From Dinghuibacter sp035492835 (GTDB lineage Bacteria > Bacteroidota > Bacteroidia > Chitinophagales > Chitinophagaceae), in the NCBI RefSeq assembly GCF_035492835.1, contig NZ_DATJIY010000066.1, forward strand, positions 18,874 through 82,873: DNA of 64,000 nt, read 5' to 3'. A program made the translations under genes and the position numbers. The notes under the pieces were generated by a model. The model was not told the DNA's origin. It was given only the letters and a program-made list of their open reading frames with translations, and did not search any database. This document shows positions 8,243 through 15,964 of the stretch, piece after piece. Within the stretch, counting starts at the first letter, position 1. Each line of letters starts with the position of its first letter.

Positions 8243-10465
8243 ATGAAAGGATTGTTCGCGTTGCTGCTCCTGGCGATCGGGTTTCGCGCCGGGGCACAGA
8301 TAAACCTCGCCACGAGATTTTGTTCGATACATATCGACAAAAAGGGGTGGATCACCAGCCTCAGGAACACAACCGTTCATCCTGCGAGGGAGGTGATCGT
8401 GCAGGGGGAGCCATCGCCTTTGCTGTGTTTGTATAACAGTGACTCAGGGGATTACTTATATCCGGAGAGCGCGCAGTATGAAGCGCAGGACCACCTGTTG
8501 TCACTACACTTCGACAACGGAGCCGTCGCCAGGGTATTTGTCGAACAAAAGCACCGGCGGTATTTGAAATTTACGCTGCTGTCGCTCACGCCGCGGAATG
8601 GGATTAACGCTATCCAGTGGGGCCCTATCCATACCAGTATCACCAACCTCCTCGGGGAAATGCTCGGTGTCGCACGGGATACGAGCGCCACCGGTAACTA
8701 CGCGGTGGGACTGTTGTCCCTGGATGACAACACCACCGGCGGCCCCGCCACGACGGCCGGCGATATCGCGCCCTTCGAATACCTGATCCATTCCCCGGAC
8801 ACGATGCGTTTTCCATTGCCGGCGGACCTGAAAGAGGGCCAGTACTATTCCATCGGTGGGAATGGGATCAGCGACGTCGCCTTTTATTCCCATCCCGAAG
8901 AATACTACCGGATCATGTATGGTAATGCGGCAGGCGTCGACGACAAAGGACGCATATCGGTCGTGCAGCACGCCCGGGACCGGCGCAAATCCAGCCAGAT
9001 ACTTTTCTCGCTGATGCCCAAAATGGAAGCTAACAAACCGGTTCACCAGGAGCTGGAGGCCATCCCCGGTTTGGACATTGTCGGCTCTTCGGTGGCCCTG
9101 TGGGCCTGTCCGGATTCCGTCGCCCTCATGACCGTCATCCGGGACGTCGCGGTCACCGAAGGGCTTCCTTTCCTGCAAAGGGATGGGAAATGGGTCAAGG
9201 ACCCTGCCCGTTCTGCCATGGGGGTGACGTGGGAGGGAAGGACCTATGACAGCGCGGTAAGCTATACCCGCCAACTGGGATTCAAGACCATCGAAGGTTG
9301 GAGCCTGGGCGAATATTACCCAAACCGGGCCGATGGAGGACTCATCCCGGTGCGCATCCCGTTCTCTTCCGGTCCCCGTTCCATCGGTGAATTCACCCGG
9401 GAAGCCAATGCCGCCGGGATCGCCTTTGGGTTACATACGCTGCAGAACTTCCTGCAGCACCGGGTCAGCAGCGACGTAAGCCCCGTTCCCAATGACAGCC
9501 TGTGCTATTTGCAAAAAAGGGTTTTGGCCAGCGGCTTCGGACCTTCTGACACCGGTATTCGTGTGGATGATCCCCGTTATCTTGACGAAACAGCAGGCTG
9601 GGAAGGACATCCCGCGGATGCAAACATGGTCCGGATCGGGAAGGAGCTGATCCGCTACTCGGGCGTCGGCAACAATACATTATTGCATGTCCAAAGAGGC
9701 TATTGGGGTACCGCCGCGACGGCCCATACCGCGGGTGACACCGTGTACAAACTGGAGACTAACTGCTATCACGGTCTGGCCCCGGATATCTTCCTGCAGG
9801 ATCGGTACGCCGACTATTATGCCCGGGTCTTCGCACGCAACGGCATGCGGTATATCGATTTCGATGGCGAGGAGGGTCTTTTCTACCAAGGTTTCGGAGA
9901 GTACTCCGCCAAACGGTTCTACCGTCGTCTTTTGACCGACACGAGAAAAGCCGGGATCGGTCTTCTCGAGGTGACCGGCGCCACGTTGTCCGGCGGAAGC
10001 TGGTTTTATCACACGGTGTGGAACGTGGGCGGCGGCGCAAACATGTACGATATCGACAAAAGGTCCTGGGGTATCGAAGGCAAGGACCTCCGAAACGTGA
10101 GCTGCGGCAACTACGGCGCTGCCACGTTCGGGGGGAACTTTGGATTGAGGCCGTCGTCGACGGTCCAGGAATATGAAAACGTCGAGGCAGTGTCAGTTGG
10201 CCTCGGAGTAACCTATGTCATGCCGCTATCGGAGGAGACGGTCGAGGCCTGCCAACAAAAGTACCCCATATTCAACGCCATCCATTCCTGGGAGTCCGCA
10301 CGGATGGCCGGCGCCTTTCCCCATTGGCTACAACCCGAACTGGCGGATACCTCACGGTTCTTCCACCTCGAAGCCTCGGGGCTTAACAGGTGGCTATTGT
10401 ACAACGTCAATCGGGACGGGTCGGGGAAACGGTTGCGTTGCGTGCTGAAGGGACACGATGGCTAA
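8243..10465 (+). CDS. Large secreted protein of unknown activity, possible glycoside hydrolase-like
   Basis: 740 residues from the ATG that gives a clean signal peptide (MKGLFALLLLAIGFRAGAQ); an in-frame ATG seven codons upstream is less convincing. I do not recognise a named family. Visible are an N-terminal beta-rich half ('KKGWITSLRNT', 'HFDNGAVARVF'), then a segment resembling a TIM barrel with acidic strand ends ('YIDFDGEEGLFYQGFGEYSAKRFYRRLL') and a gene-end beta-rich stretch. That layout resembles secreted glycosidases, and the adjacent SusCD/deoxysugar locus supports such a role, but this is inference. After the TAA the same frame stays open for 60 more codons of coding-like sequence, so the C-terminus may be truncated. 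Confidence 0.75.
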   Translation: MKGLFALLLLAIGFRAGAQINLATRFCSIHIDKKGWITSLRNTTVHPAREVIVQGEPSPLLCLYNSDSGDYLYPESAQYEAQDHLLSLHFDNGAVARVFVEQKHRRYLKFTLLSLTPRNGINAIQWGPIHTSITNLLGEMLGVARDTSATGNYAVGLLSLDDNTTGGPATTAGDIAPFEYLIHSPDTMRFPLPADLKEGQYYSIGGNGISDVAFYSHPEEYYRIMYGNAAGVDDKGRISVVQHARDRRKSSQILFSLMPKMEANKPVHQELEAIPGLDIVGSSVALWACPDSVALMTVIRDVAVTEGLPFLQRDGKWVKDPARSAMGVTWEGRTYDSAVSYTRQLGFKTIEGWSLGEYYPNRADGGLIPVRIPFSSGPRSIGEFTREANAAGIAFGLHTLQNFLQHRVSSDVSPVPNDSLCYLQKRVLASGFGPSDTGIRVDDPRYLDETAGWEGHPADANMVRIGKELIRYSGVGNNTLLHVQRGYWGTAATAHTAGDTVYKLETNCYHGLAPDIFLQDRYADYYARVFARNGMRYIDFDGEEGLFYQGFGEYSAKRFYRRLLTDTRKAGIGLLEVTGATLSGGSWFYHTVWNVGGGANMYDIDKRSWGIEGKDLRNVSCGNYGAATFGGNFGLRPSSTVQEYENVEAVSVGLGVTYVMPLSEETVEACQQKYPIFNAIHSWESARMAGAFPHWLQPELADTSRFFHLEASGLNRWLLYNVNRDGSGKRLRCVLKGHDG

Positions 10466-10973
10466 AATCCATACTTTAACTTTTCGGATGACTTGAAATG
10501 CGATAGCTTCGGAATCGATCATGCTGCGACTAAAGGGTACATACTATCTCCGGGTCCTGGGATGCGTTCTTTCGGTCGCAGGGCTGGCCCTTTTCTCGGC
10601 GCGGCTTTCCCCTGGATTATACCAATGTTACGGCATCCCGGTCGTTAAAGAGCAGGGCCGGATGGCCAGGGTCGACGAATGGGTGCCGCCGGCAAAACAG
10701 CCGGGGGGCCTCCTCCATCGTCGCGGACGCAGCCGCGTTTTACTGGACAAGCGGTATGACGTCCCGACGGACATCGGGCTGGCGGCTGCTGACGGCTATG
10801 GGGGCCTTCACATCGGAGATTGTCTTGTCAAGCGCCATTCTTTGGCTCAGGGTATACCTTGTCCTACTTCGTTGTTCGTTGCTTCACGGGGCCCCCCGGT
10901 AGTGATTTGACCACCGGTTACCGGTGGTGGATGTGGTAATCATAAGCAGGCAACGCGTTTAAACATAAGTAAC
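10466..10973 (+). other. 508-bp stretch without a convincing gene, possibly degenerate coding sequence
   Basis: Directly after the TAA of the secreted protein, the same frame is open to 10648 and reads NPYFNFSDDLKCDSFGIDH..., which looks like real protein. Beyond it, an ATG frame at 10521-10910 (129 codons) and another frame with hydrophobic segments are both poor in family-like features. The simplest reading is decayed coding sequence or a long 3' region. A perfect 19-nt palindrome sits near its end (10910-10928). No tRNA, terminator or mobile element was seen. Confidence 0.4.
10910..10928. repeat. Perfect 19-nt palindrome (9-bp arms, 1-nt centre)
   Basis: ACCACCGGT-T-ACCGGTGGT, 45 nt before the start of the small cysteine-motif protein at 10974. 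Shape and position suit an operator for a dimeric regulator; there is no T tract, so it is not an intrinsic terminator on the plus strand. Confidence 0.55.
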
Positions 10974-11240
10974 ATGGATCAGCAACATGTAGACATGCTG
11001 CGGCGGATCATTGCGGATCCCGGCGCCCATTGTCCCGTCTGTAAAGCCCCGCGGTATATTTCAGGTCGGGGCGAATTCGAGGTAACTATCCATTGCGCCT
11101 CCCCGGAGGCGAGGTATTGGGAATCACCTCCTGGTTCACTGGAAGAGAAAATCGCCAGGCGGCACTGGGATCTGTCGAGGAAAGAAATCTTTCTTATCAC
11201 GGGAGATGCCGTTTATGCGGGCGATCCGTCGGTTTTATAA
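10974..11240 (+). CDS. Small protein with CPVC motif, function unknown
   Basis: 88 residues, ATG start. A CPVC pair at about residue 22 recalls one half of a zinc knuckle, but only one further Cys (HCAS) follows, so a full four-ligand site is not evident. The C-terminal half is charged and helical ('SLEEKIARRHWDLSRKEIF'). The gene's 3' end overlaps the convergent DNA methyltransferase by 28 bp. I do not recognise the family. It is probably real because it has its own upstream region and a protein-like composition; a function cannot be given. Confidence 0.5.
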   Translation: MDQQHVDMLRRIIADPGAHCPVCKAPRYISGRGEFEVTIHCASPEARYWESPPGSLEEKIARRHWDLSRKEIFLITGDAVYAGDPSVL

Positions 11241-12424
11241 ACCCTGAACCCCCCACCGCCCCTCCAAGCCGTGACCTTGGTCACCCCGCTCTCGTCTGTT
11301 CCGTCGACTACACGTCGCAGGCGCGGCAGGCAGTGCGTCAGCAGGTGCTCGCCGGACTCGATACCGATCCAGCGGCGGCCCAGTTTATGGGCGACGGCGG
11401 CGGTAGTGCCGGAGCCGAGGTAGCAATCGAGGACCCGGTCTCCGGGGGCGGTGGACATTTCGATACAGCGACGGAGGAGCTTTTCGGGTTTCTTGCCATT
11501 TTTGAAAATGACGTCGCCCTCGTAAGAGATGCCGTTGAACGGAATATCGGTCCAGAGGTTGGTGAGTGGCCGCGCGACGACTTCGGCGTTGTCGATGGTC
11601 TTGATCTTTGCGTTGAGGAAATACATCTGGCGGCCGCCTAAAACATAGACGTCGTCCAGCGGGGGGCGCGCCAGGCGCAGTACACCGGGAGCGTTTTTGG
11701 AGGCTTCGCGGAGCGCCACGATGGCTTTGCCGGCGAGGTTGCTGATCGCGGTCAGCTGGCAGACGCGGTGGGCGTTTCGGACGGCGAAGGCCCAGGTGTC
11801 GGCTTCGAAATCGAGTTTACCCCGGGCGGCTTTGGCGCTGCGGATGTCGCTATAGCCCAGGAGCCGGGCGTAGTGCCCGGCGAGGCTTTCGACGCGCCAG
11901 TTGGAATAGTCCTCCTCGATGTTGGCGACGATCTTATTGTACATGATGTCGTTGCCGGTGGGGACGTATTGGGTAAACCAGGCATAGCTCCGCCGGTCTT
12001 TGGCATACATCAATATATACTCGGTCTGGGCGTAGGGAGAGGGGTTGACGACCTTGTGGCCCGACGGATCGGACGTTTTTACCACGATCGTATTGAGAAA
12101 GTTGGCCCTTCCGAAGACGCCATCCATCATCACCCGGAGGTAGGCCATCTCCTTGTCGTCGATGTGCACGAAGATGACGCCGTCGGGCGACAGCAGGCCC
12201 CGCAGGAGGGGAAGCCGGGTGGCCATCTGGTCGAGCCAGACGTTATGTTCGATGTCGTCCTCGTAGTGTTCGAAGGAGGAGCCGGTATTGTAAGGGGGAT
12301 CGATGTAGATGCACTTGATGTTGCCGGCGTAGTCACGGCCGAGGGCCTGCAGGGCCGGCAGATTGTCGCCGTGGATCAGCATGTTCTCTGTTGCGGGGTC
12401 GCCGTAGGTTTCTACGAGGGTCAT
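11213..12424 (-). CDS. Beta-class DNA adenine-type methyltransferase (type III Mod-like), solitary
   Basis: 403 residues from the ATG one base after the upstream gene's stop (TGA-C-ATG); the frame is open further upstream but overlaps that gene. Motif IV DPPYNTG occurs in the N-terminal third, and the SAM-binding motif I-like segment (DCYLGSGTT) near the C-terminus. This order defines the beta class seen in type III Mod subunits and many N6-adenine methylases. The central 'DPSGHK...EYILMYAK' and 'NLWTDIPF' segments are also typical of Mod proteins. No Res/helicase-nuclease gene lies nearby, so it looks like an orphan methyltransferase. Target sequence unknown. Confidence 0.9.
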   Translation of the reverse strand: MTLVETYGDPATENMLIHGDNLPALQALGRDYAGNIKCIYIDPPYNTGSSFEHYEDDIEHNVWLDQMATRLPLLRGLLSPDGVIFVHIDDKEMAYLRVMMDGVFGRANFLNTIVVKTSDPSGHKVVNPSPYAQTEYILMYAKDRRSYAWFTQYVPTGNDIMYNKIVANIEEDYSNWRVESLAGHYARLLGYSDIRSAKAARGKLDFEADTWAFAVRNAHRVCQLTAISNLAGKAIVALREASKNAPGVLRLARPPLDDVYVLGGRQMYFLNAKIKTIDNAEVVARPLTNLWTDIPFNGISYEGDVIFKNGKKPEKLLRRCIEMSTAPGDRVLDCYLGSGTTAAVAHKLGRRWIGIESGEHLLTHCLPRLRRVVDGTDESGVTKVTAWRGGGGFRVYKTDGSPA

Positions 12425-12425
12425 G

Positions 12426-13529
12426 TCAATGGGAGATGGTGAGCGACGCCTCGAGGCTCCGCAAGGCGGCATTGCCGGCCGGGTCGGCGGGCAGCGTACC
12501 CCCACGGAGGCCCGGTAACAAAAACCGCCAGACGAGGTTGAGCTCATCCTGCATGTCCTGTGTCTTACAGGTGATGGCAAGCACGGCGTCCTGCTCCGGC
12601 ATGACAATGATGTACTGACCCATGGCGCCATCGGCGCGGAAGGCGCCGTGGCGGCAATGCCAGAAGAGGTAACCATATCCCTGCTGCCAGTCGCTCGAGT
12701 CGCGGGGGGTAGACCAGGACCAGGAGGGACCGCGGTCGCTGTAGGAGGCGGTAGCTTCGGCGACCCAGGCGCCGGGGATGAGCTGGCGGTCCTTCCACCG
12801 GCCTTTTTGGAGATAGAGCTGGCCGAATTTGGCCATGTCTTCGGTTTTGAGCAGAAGGCCCCAGCCGCCGGTATTGATGTGCTGGGGGCTTTCGTCCCAG
12901 GTTTCACCGGTGATACCGAGCGGGTCGAACAGACGCGGGCGAAGATAGTCGATCACCTTTTCGCCGGTGACCTTTTGGACGATCGCGGAGAGGATATAGA
13001 CACCGAGGGAATTGTAAAGAAAGGTGGTGCCGGGGGCATGGGGCAGGGGCAGGCGGAAGAAGGCCTTGGCCCAGTCGGAGTCGGGCCTGGTGACCGATGC
13101 GGTAGGGTCGGGGTCCTGGCCGACCTGCATGGTGAGCAGGTCTTTGACGGTCATCGCCGCGAGATCGGCGCTTACGTGTTCGGGCAGGTCGTTGGGAAAA
13201 AAGGAAATGACCTTATCGGAAACGCGCAGCTTGCCTTCGGTTACCGCAAGACCGATTGCGGTGGACGTAAAACTCTTACTGACGGAATAGAGGGCGTGGG
13301 GCACATCGGGTCCGTTGGGTTTCCACCAGCCTTCGGCCACGACCCGTCCGTGGCGGAGGAGCATGAAGCTGTGGAATTCGTTTTTGCTGTGGCCGGCGGC
13401 TTGTAAAAAGGTAAGGACGGCCTGGGAGGAGACACCCTGGCTCTCGGGCGTCGCCCGGGGCAGGGAGGTTTGGGCGGTAGCCGCGAAAAGCAGGAGGGTT
13501 ATACCGGCGGTAGCAAGAACACGTTTCAT
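12426..13529 (-). CDS. Beta-lactamase-fold serine hydrolase (class C/esterase-like), secreted
   Basis: 367 residues with a cleavable-type signal (MKRVLATAGITLLLFAATAQ); an ATG two codons upstream is also possible. The catalytic SxxK motif is Ser82-Val-Ser-Lys85 (YSVSKSF), and the tyrosine motif appears as YNS instead of the usual YxN ('FLYNSLGVYIL'). Members of this group are penicillin-binding-protein-like hydrolases, esterases or peptidases, mostly periplasmic. The stop is one base before the methyltransferase start, so the two are probably coupled, an odd pairing with no known functional logic. A -7-like TACCTTAG lies 17 nt upstream. Confidence 0.9.
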   Translation of the reverse strand: MKRVLATAGITLLLFAATAQTSLPRATPESQGVSSQAVLTFLQAAGHSKNEFHSFMLLRHGRVVAEGWWKPNGPDVPHALYSVSKSFTSTAIGLAVTEGKLRVSDKVISFFPNDLPEHVSADLAAMTVKDLLTMQVGQDPDPTASVTRPDSDWAKAFFRLPLPHAPGTTFLYNSLGVYILSAIVQKVTGEKVIDYLRPRLFDPLGITGETWDESPQHINTGGWGLLLKTEDMAKFGQLYLQKGRWKDRQLIPGAWVAEATASYSDRGPSWSWSTPRDSSDWQQGYGYLFWHCRHGAFRADGAMGQYIIVMPEQDAVLAITCKTQDMQDELNLVWRFLLPGLRGGTLPADPAGNAALRSLEASLTISH

Positions 13530-13566
13530 ATGCATAGGCTATGCCGCTAAGGTAGGAAGGATTTTG

Positions 13567-13593
13567 TCCGTATAAAGACGGATTTTTTATGCC
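13567..13593 (+). promoter_or_regulatory. Hairpin-T6 element, copy 1, with short leader ORF, upstream of the Crp-family gene
   Basis: A TCCGT / ACGGA stem with loop ATAAAG is followed by six T and then ATGCC. The core 13572-13593 is 21/22 identical to 41197-41218. The ATG at 13589 opens a 21-codon frame (starts MPAVDG, stops at 13654) 11 nt before the regulator's start at 13666. Stem base changes between the two copies are compensatory. It lies between divergent genes, where an ordinary gene-end terminator is not expected, so an attenuator or small-RNA end is possible. Inference only. Confidence 0.4.
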
Positions 13594-13665
13594 AGCGGTC
13601 GATGGATGCCTACACGTCTTGGGTACGCTCTTTGCGGTGCGTACATTGCTATAAATCCCTATGGC

Positions 13666-14217
13666 ATGATCCTAGACGTCCTCCGGAAAATCCATCCCCT
13701 GTCCGACGATCTGTCGGACTTTATCACCCGAAAGGTCCATTTTGAAAAGATCAGGAAAAAACACGTGTTGCTCCGCGCGGGAGAGGTGGCGCGATATATT
13801 TATTTCATACAAAAGGGATTGGTGCGTTGTTACTACATCAACGGCGGGGAGGAGATTTCAAGCCGGTTCATGCAGGAAAACCACGTGGTATCGCCGATCT
13901 GGAGTTTTTTCCAGCAGGTGGAAAGCTATGAATACGTCGTGGCCGTGGAGGACTGTGAATTGTACGGGATGTCCTACCTCGACCTCGAGGAATGCCGGAA
14001 ACGGTTCCCGGAATTCAATTTTATCGCCTTCGAGCTGATGAAACGGAACTACCTCAAAAGTGAGGAGCGTTTGTTCATCATCCGAGGGCGGACGGCGGCG
14101 GAGCGGTATCGTCTTCTGCAGGAGCGCTGGCCGGAGCTATCGAACCGGGTTGCTAAGAAACACATCGCAAGTTATCTTGACCTTACGCCTTGGTCGTTGA
14201 GCCGTAAGGATACCTAA
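13666..14217 (+). CDS. Crp/Fnr-family transcriptional regulator
   Basis: 183 residues from the ATG at 13666 (MILDVLRKIH), chosen because family alignment begins there; an ATG at 13606 would add 20 atypical residues. The N-terminal cyclic-nucleotide-binding-type beta roll is clear ('KKHVLLRAGEVARYIYFIQKG'). The C-terminal helix-turn-helix is represented by 'VAKKHIASYLDLTPWSLSR' and then ends after only three more residues, slightly shorter than usual. Proteins of this Bacteroidota subgroup do not conserve cAMP-binding residues and their ligands are mostly unknown. It is preceded by the hairpin/leader-ORF element. Confidence 0.87.
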   Translation: MILDVLRKIHPLSDDLSDFITRKVHFEKIRKKHVLLRAGEVARYIYFIQKGLVRCYYINGGEEISSRFMQENHVVSPIWSFFQQVESYEYVVAVEDCELYGMSYLDLEECRKRFPEFNFIAFELMKRNYLKSEERLFIIRGRTAAERYRLLQERWPELSNRVAKKHIASYLDLTPWSLSRKDT

Positions 14218-14281
14218 AAAGTTGCGTTTTCACATTGTTTTTGCGGGGTGGGTGATTTATTTTTTTGAAAAATCACTCCAT

Positions 14282-15019
14282 ATGGACATCGCAACGATGA
14301 AGCCGGGGCCGGCGCCCCGGGAGGCGGCGCCGTGGGCTGCAACGGAAGCCGGGGCCGGGACGACGGCGCAACGCAAGGCGAAAAATCGCGGCAAGCGCCG
14401 CGGCATCGACCTCAAGGGCCTCTTCGCGTCCTTTGATAAAATCCCCGACGCCGGCGCGTCTTACACCATCGAATTGTGCGCGACCCTGCCGGTAAAGGGC
14501 AATCCCGCCGCGTCGATGAATTTTTCGGGGGGCATGAAGGCGGGGCATTGTTTTATTCGTATCGAAAAGACGAATGAACGGGACTCGGTATTCGAGGCTT
14601 TCGGATTCTACCCGGCGGGACGATTGTCCCCACGGGACCCTCTCAAGGCGTATCCGTCCTGTATCCGGAACAACCGCCGGACGGTGGCGCACGCGTCCCT
14701 CAAAACGTCGATGTCGGCAACGGAATTCGAAAACGTAAGGGGAATGGCGCTGGAGAATGCGCAAAGCGACTATCGCCTGGCTGACTTCAATTGCGCGGAC
14801 TTTGCGGTGGGGATTTTTACACTCGTCGAAAACATCGACCCGGTGCCGTATCCCGTGACCTGGTGCGGCATACCGATCGGTTATAACAGGTTACCGTCGC
14901 GGCGGCAGCTTGTCATTAAAAATACGCCGCATGGATTGTTCCAGGCGATCGGAAGACGTGAAGGAATAATCAGGATGGCCGCACGATCGTCTGCTTCGCC
15001 CGCTCCTCAAATCGCTTGA
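14282..15019 (+). CDS. Unknown protein with possible permuted papain-like (His...Cys) layout
   Basis: 245 residues from the ATG at 14282. The first 45 residues are low-complexity, Ala/Pro/Lys-Arg rich. The rest contains His89 in 'KAGHCFIRIEK' and Cys171 in 'YRLADFNCADFAVGIF'. A His on a beta strand followed about 80 residues later by a helix-starting Cys is the order found in circularly permuted NlpC/P60-type (LRAT/YiiX-like) folds. No signal peptide is visible. The gene at 18521 has the same layout, although the two are not obviously alike elsewhere. A GTGATTT...AAATCAC hairpin sits just upstream (14252-14276). Fold call is tentative. Confidence 0.6.
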   Translation: MDIATMKPGPAPREAAPWAATEAGAGTTAQRKAKNRGKRRGIDLKGLFASFDKIPDAGASYTIELCATLPVKGNPAASMNFSGGMKAGHCFIRIEKTNERDSVFEAFGFYPAGRLSPRDPLKAYPSCIRNNRRTVAHASLKTSMSATEFENVRGMALENAQSDYRLADFNCADFAVGIFTLVENIDPVPYPVTWCGIPIGYNRLPSRRQLVIKNTPHGLFQAIGRREGIIRMAARSSASPAPQIA

Positions 15020-15278
15020 GGTATTCTTTCTGGTAGCGCATGGTGTCGATACGCGCTTTGATCTGCGCCTTGATCTTTTCGTCGAGGACACCGCTGTAGC
15101 GGTCGAGGATGGCCTGGAAAAGCTCGGTGGCCCGGACATAGTCTTCCACGCTTTCCGCGTGGAGCGCTTCATGGTACGCCCGGTCGAGACGGGTGTTCCT
15201 GCTCCGCACTACCCACACGGATCCGAGAACGACAAGCAGCAATAAAAAAAGGACTCCGGCTCCGATAATTTCCACCAT
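14970..15278 (-). CDS. Small single-pass membrane protein with helical tail
   Basis: 102 residues. One N-terminal transmembrane segment (GAGVLFLLLLVVLGSVWVV) is followed by an Arg-rich stop-transfer and a charged helical domain that resembles a single TPR-like hairpin pair ('DYVRATELFQAILDRYSG', 'KIKAQIKARIDTMRYQKEYL'). The 3' end overlaps the convergent gene by 50 bp. Its reading looks genuine because the topology is coherent. Function unknown; likely an inner-membrane scaffold or tail-anchored helper. Confidence 0.6.
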   Translation of the reverse strand: MVEIIGAGVLFLLLLVVLGSVWVVRSRNTRLDRAYHEALHAESVEDYVRATELFQAILDRYSGVLDEKIKAQIKARIDTMRYQKEYLKRFEERAKQTIVRPS

Positions 15279-15447
15279 ACACAGTTCTTGATATAGTAAA
15301 TTACCACCGCGGCGTCAAAGGAATAAAACTGTTTTTTTGTCATGTATAGCGAACTAAAAAATAGCAATTTGTTAAAACGCCGCGTGTGGGGATGGATTTC
15401 CACAGCCCGGTCACTTAAACGCCTTGCTGATTAGCCAGCGGCCGGGA

Positions 15448-15597
15448 TCAGCCTTTTTTAAAATATTGTATTTCCCGCTCATGTTTTTTTGCGTCTTCCA
15501 GCGACCCGAAGGTACCGAGGTTGCGGCGCTTATTGGTTTTCGGGTCTTTCTTACGGGAGTAGATCCTGAACTCCCCGGATTTCAACTTGCGTATCAT
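15448..15597 (-). CDS. Very small basic conserved-type protein (49 aa)
   Basis: 49 residues beginning MIRKLKSGEFRIYSRKKD and ending HEREIQYFKKG, preceded by a purine-rich GGAGGG five nt before the ATG (AG-rich ribosome-binding-like sequence, uncommon in this phylum). The pattern 'KSGE.R.YSRKKDPKT.KRRNLGTF.....A.KHEREIQYFK' matches a short family I recognise from many bacteria, without known function. High Lys/Arg content suggests nucleic-acid or ribosome association (inference). The gene stands alone between a membrane protein and a divergent small gene. Confidence 0.75.
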   Translation of the reverse strand: MIRKLKSGEFRIYSRKKDPKTNKRRNLGTFGSLEDAKKHEREIQYFKKG

Positions 15598-15679
15598 AGT
15601 CCCTCCGTTTCGGGAGTAAAATTCCAATGTTATGCCGGGAATTCGTAATTTCCTGTATGTTCACCTACAATCCGGAAAA

Positions 15680-15964
15680 ATGACGATCGAACAATTTACA
15701 GAATCGACCAGGGAGGCCACTCCACCTACGGACCTGACGGAGCCGCTGAAGGCGCTGTGGTACGCCGGCAAGGGCGAATGGACACGGGCGCACGAAATCA
15801 TCCAGGACGTAGAGACAAAGACGGCGTATCATATACATGCGTTCCTGCATCGCCAGGAGGGCGATATAAAGAACGCGGGGTATTGGTATCACCGCGCGGG
15901 CAAGGGCATCCCGGAAAAAACCATTTCCCAGGAGTGGAAAGACATTACCAAGTCGTTGCTATAA
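15680..15964 (+). CDS. Small conserved protein with TPR-like motif
   Basis: 94 residues from ATG 15680. The pattern 'LKALWYAGKGEWTRAHEIIQD' then 'AYHIHAFLHRQEGDIKNAGYWYHRAGK' is that of a short soluble family common in Proteobacteria and Bacteroidota, with two helix-turn-helix repeats of Sel1/TPR character. No signal or membrane segment. Its 3' end overlaps the convergent SDR gene by 6 bp. Function unknown; the His/Trp/Tyr-rich second repeat is the conserved part. Confidence 0.75.
   Translation: MTIEQFTESTREATPPTDLTEPLKALWYAGKGEWTRAHEIIQDVETKTAYHIHAFLHRQEGDIKNAGYWYHRAGKGIPEKTISQEWKDITKSLL

Noticed and set aside
10521..10910. 129-codon frame behind the secreted protein
   Set aside because: No recognisable motif, and two other frames in the same stretch look equally or more coding-like, so it is treated as part of a degenerate region.
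11213..12424. Complete type III restriction-modification system
   Set aside because: Only the Mod-like subunit is present; neither adjacent gene has helicase or nuclease motifs.
14252..14276. GTGATTT...AAATCAC hairpin with T tract in the loop
   Set aside because: The T run lies in the loop, not after the stem, so it does not make a Rho-independent terminator; it may be chance in an AT-rich leader.
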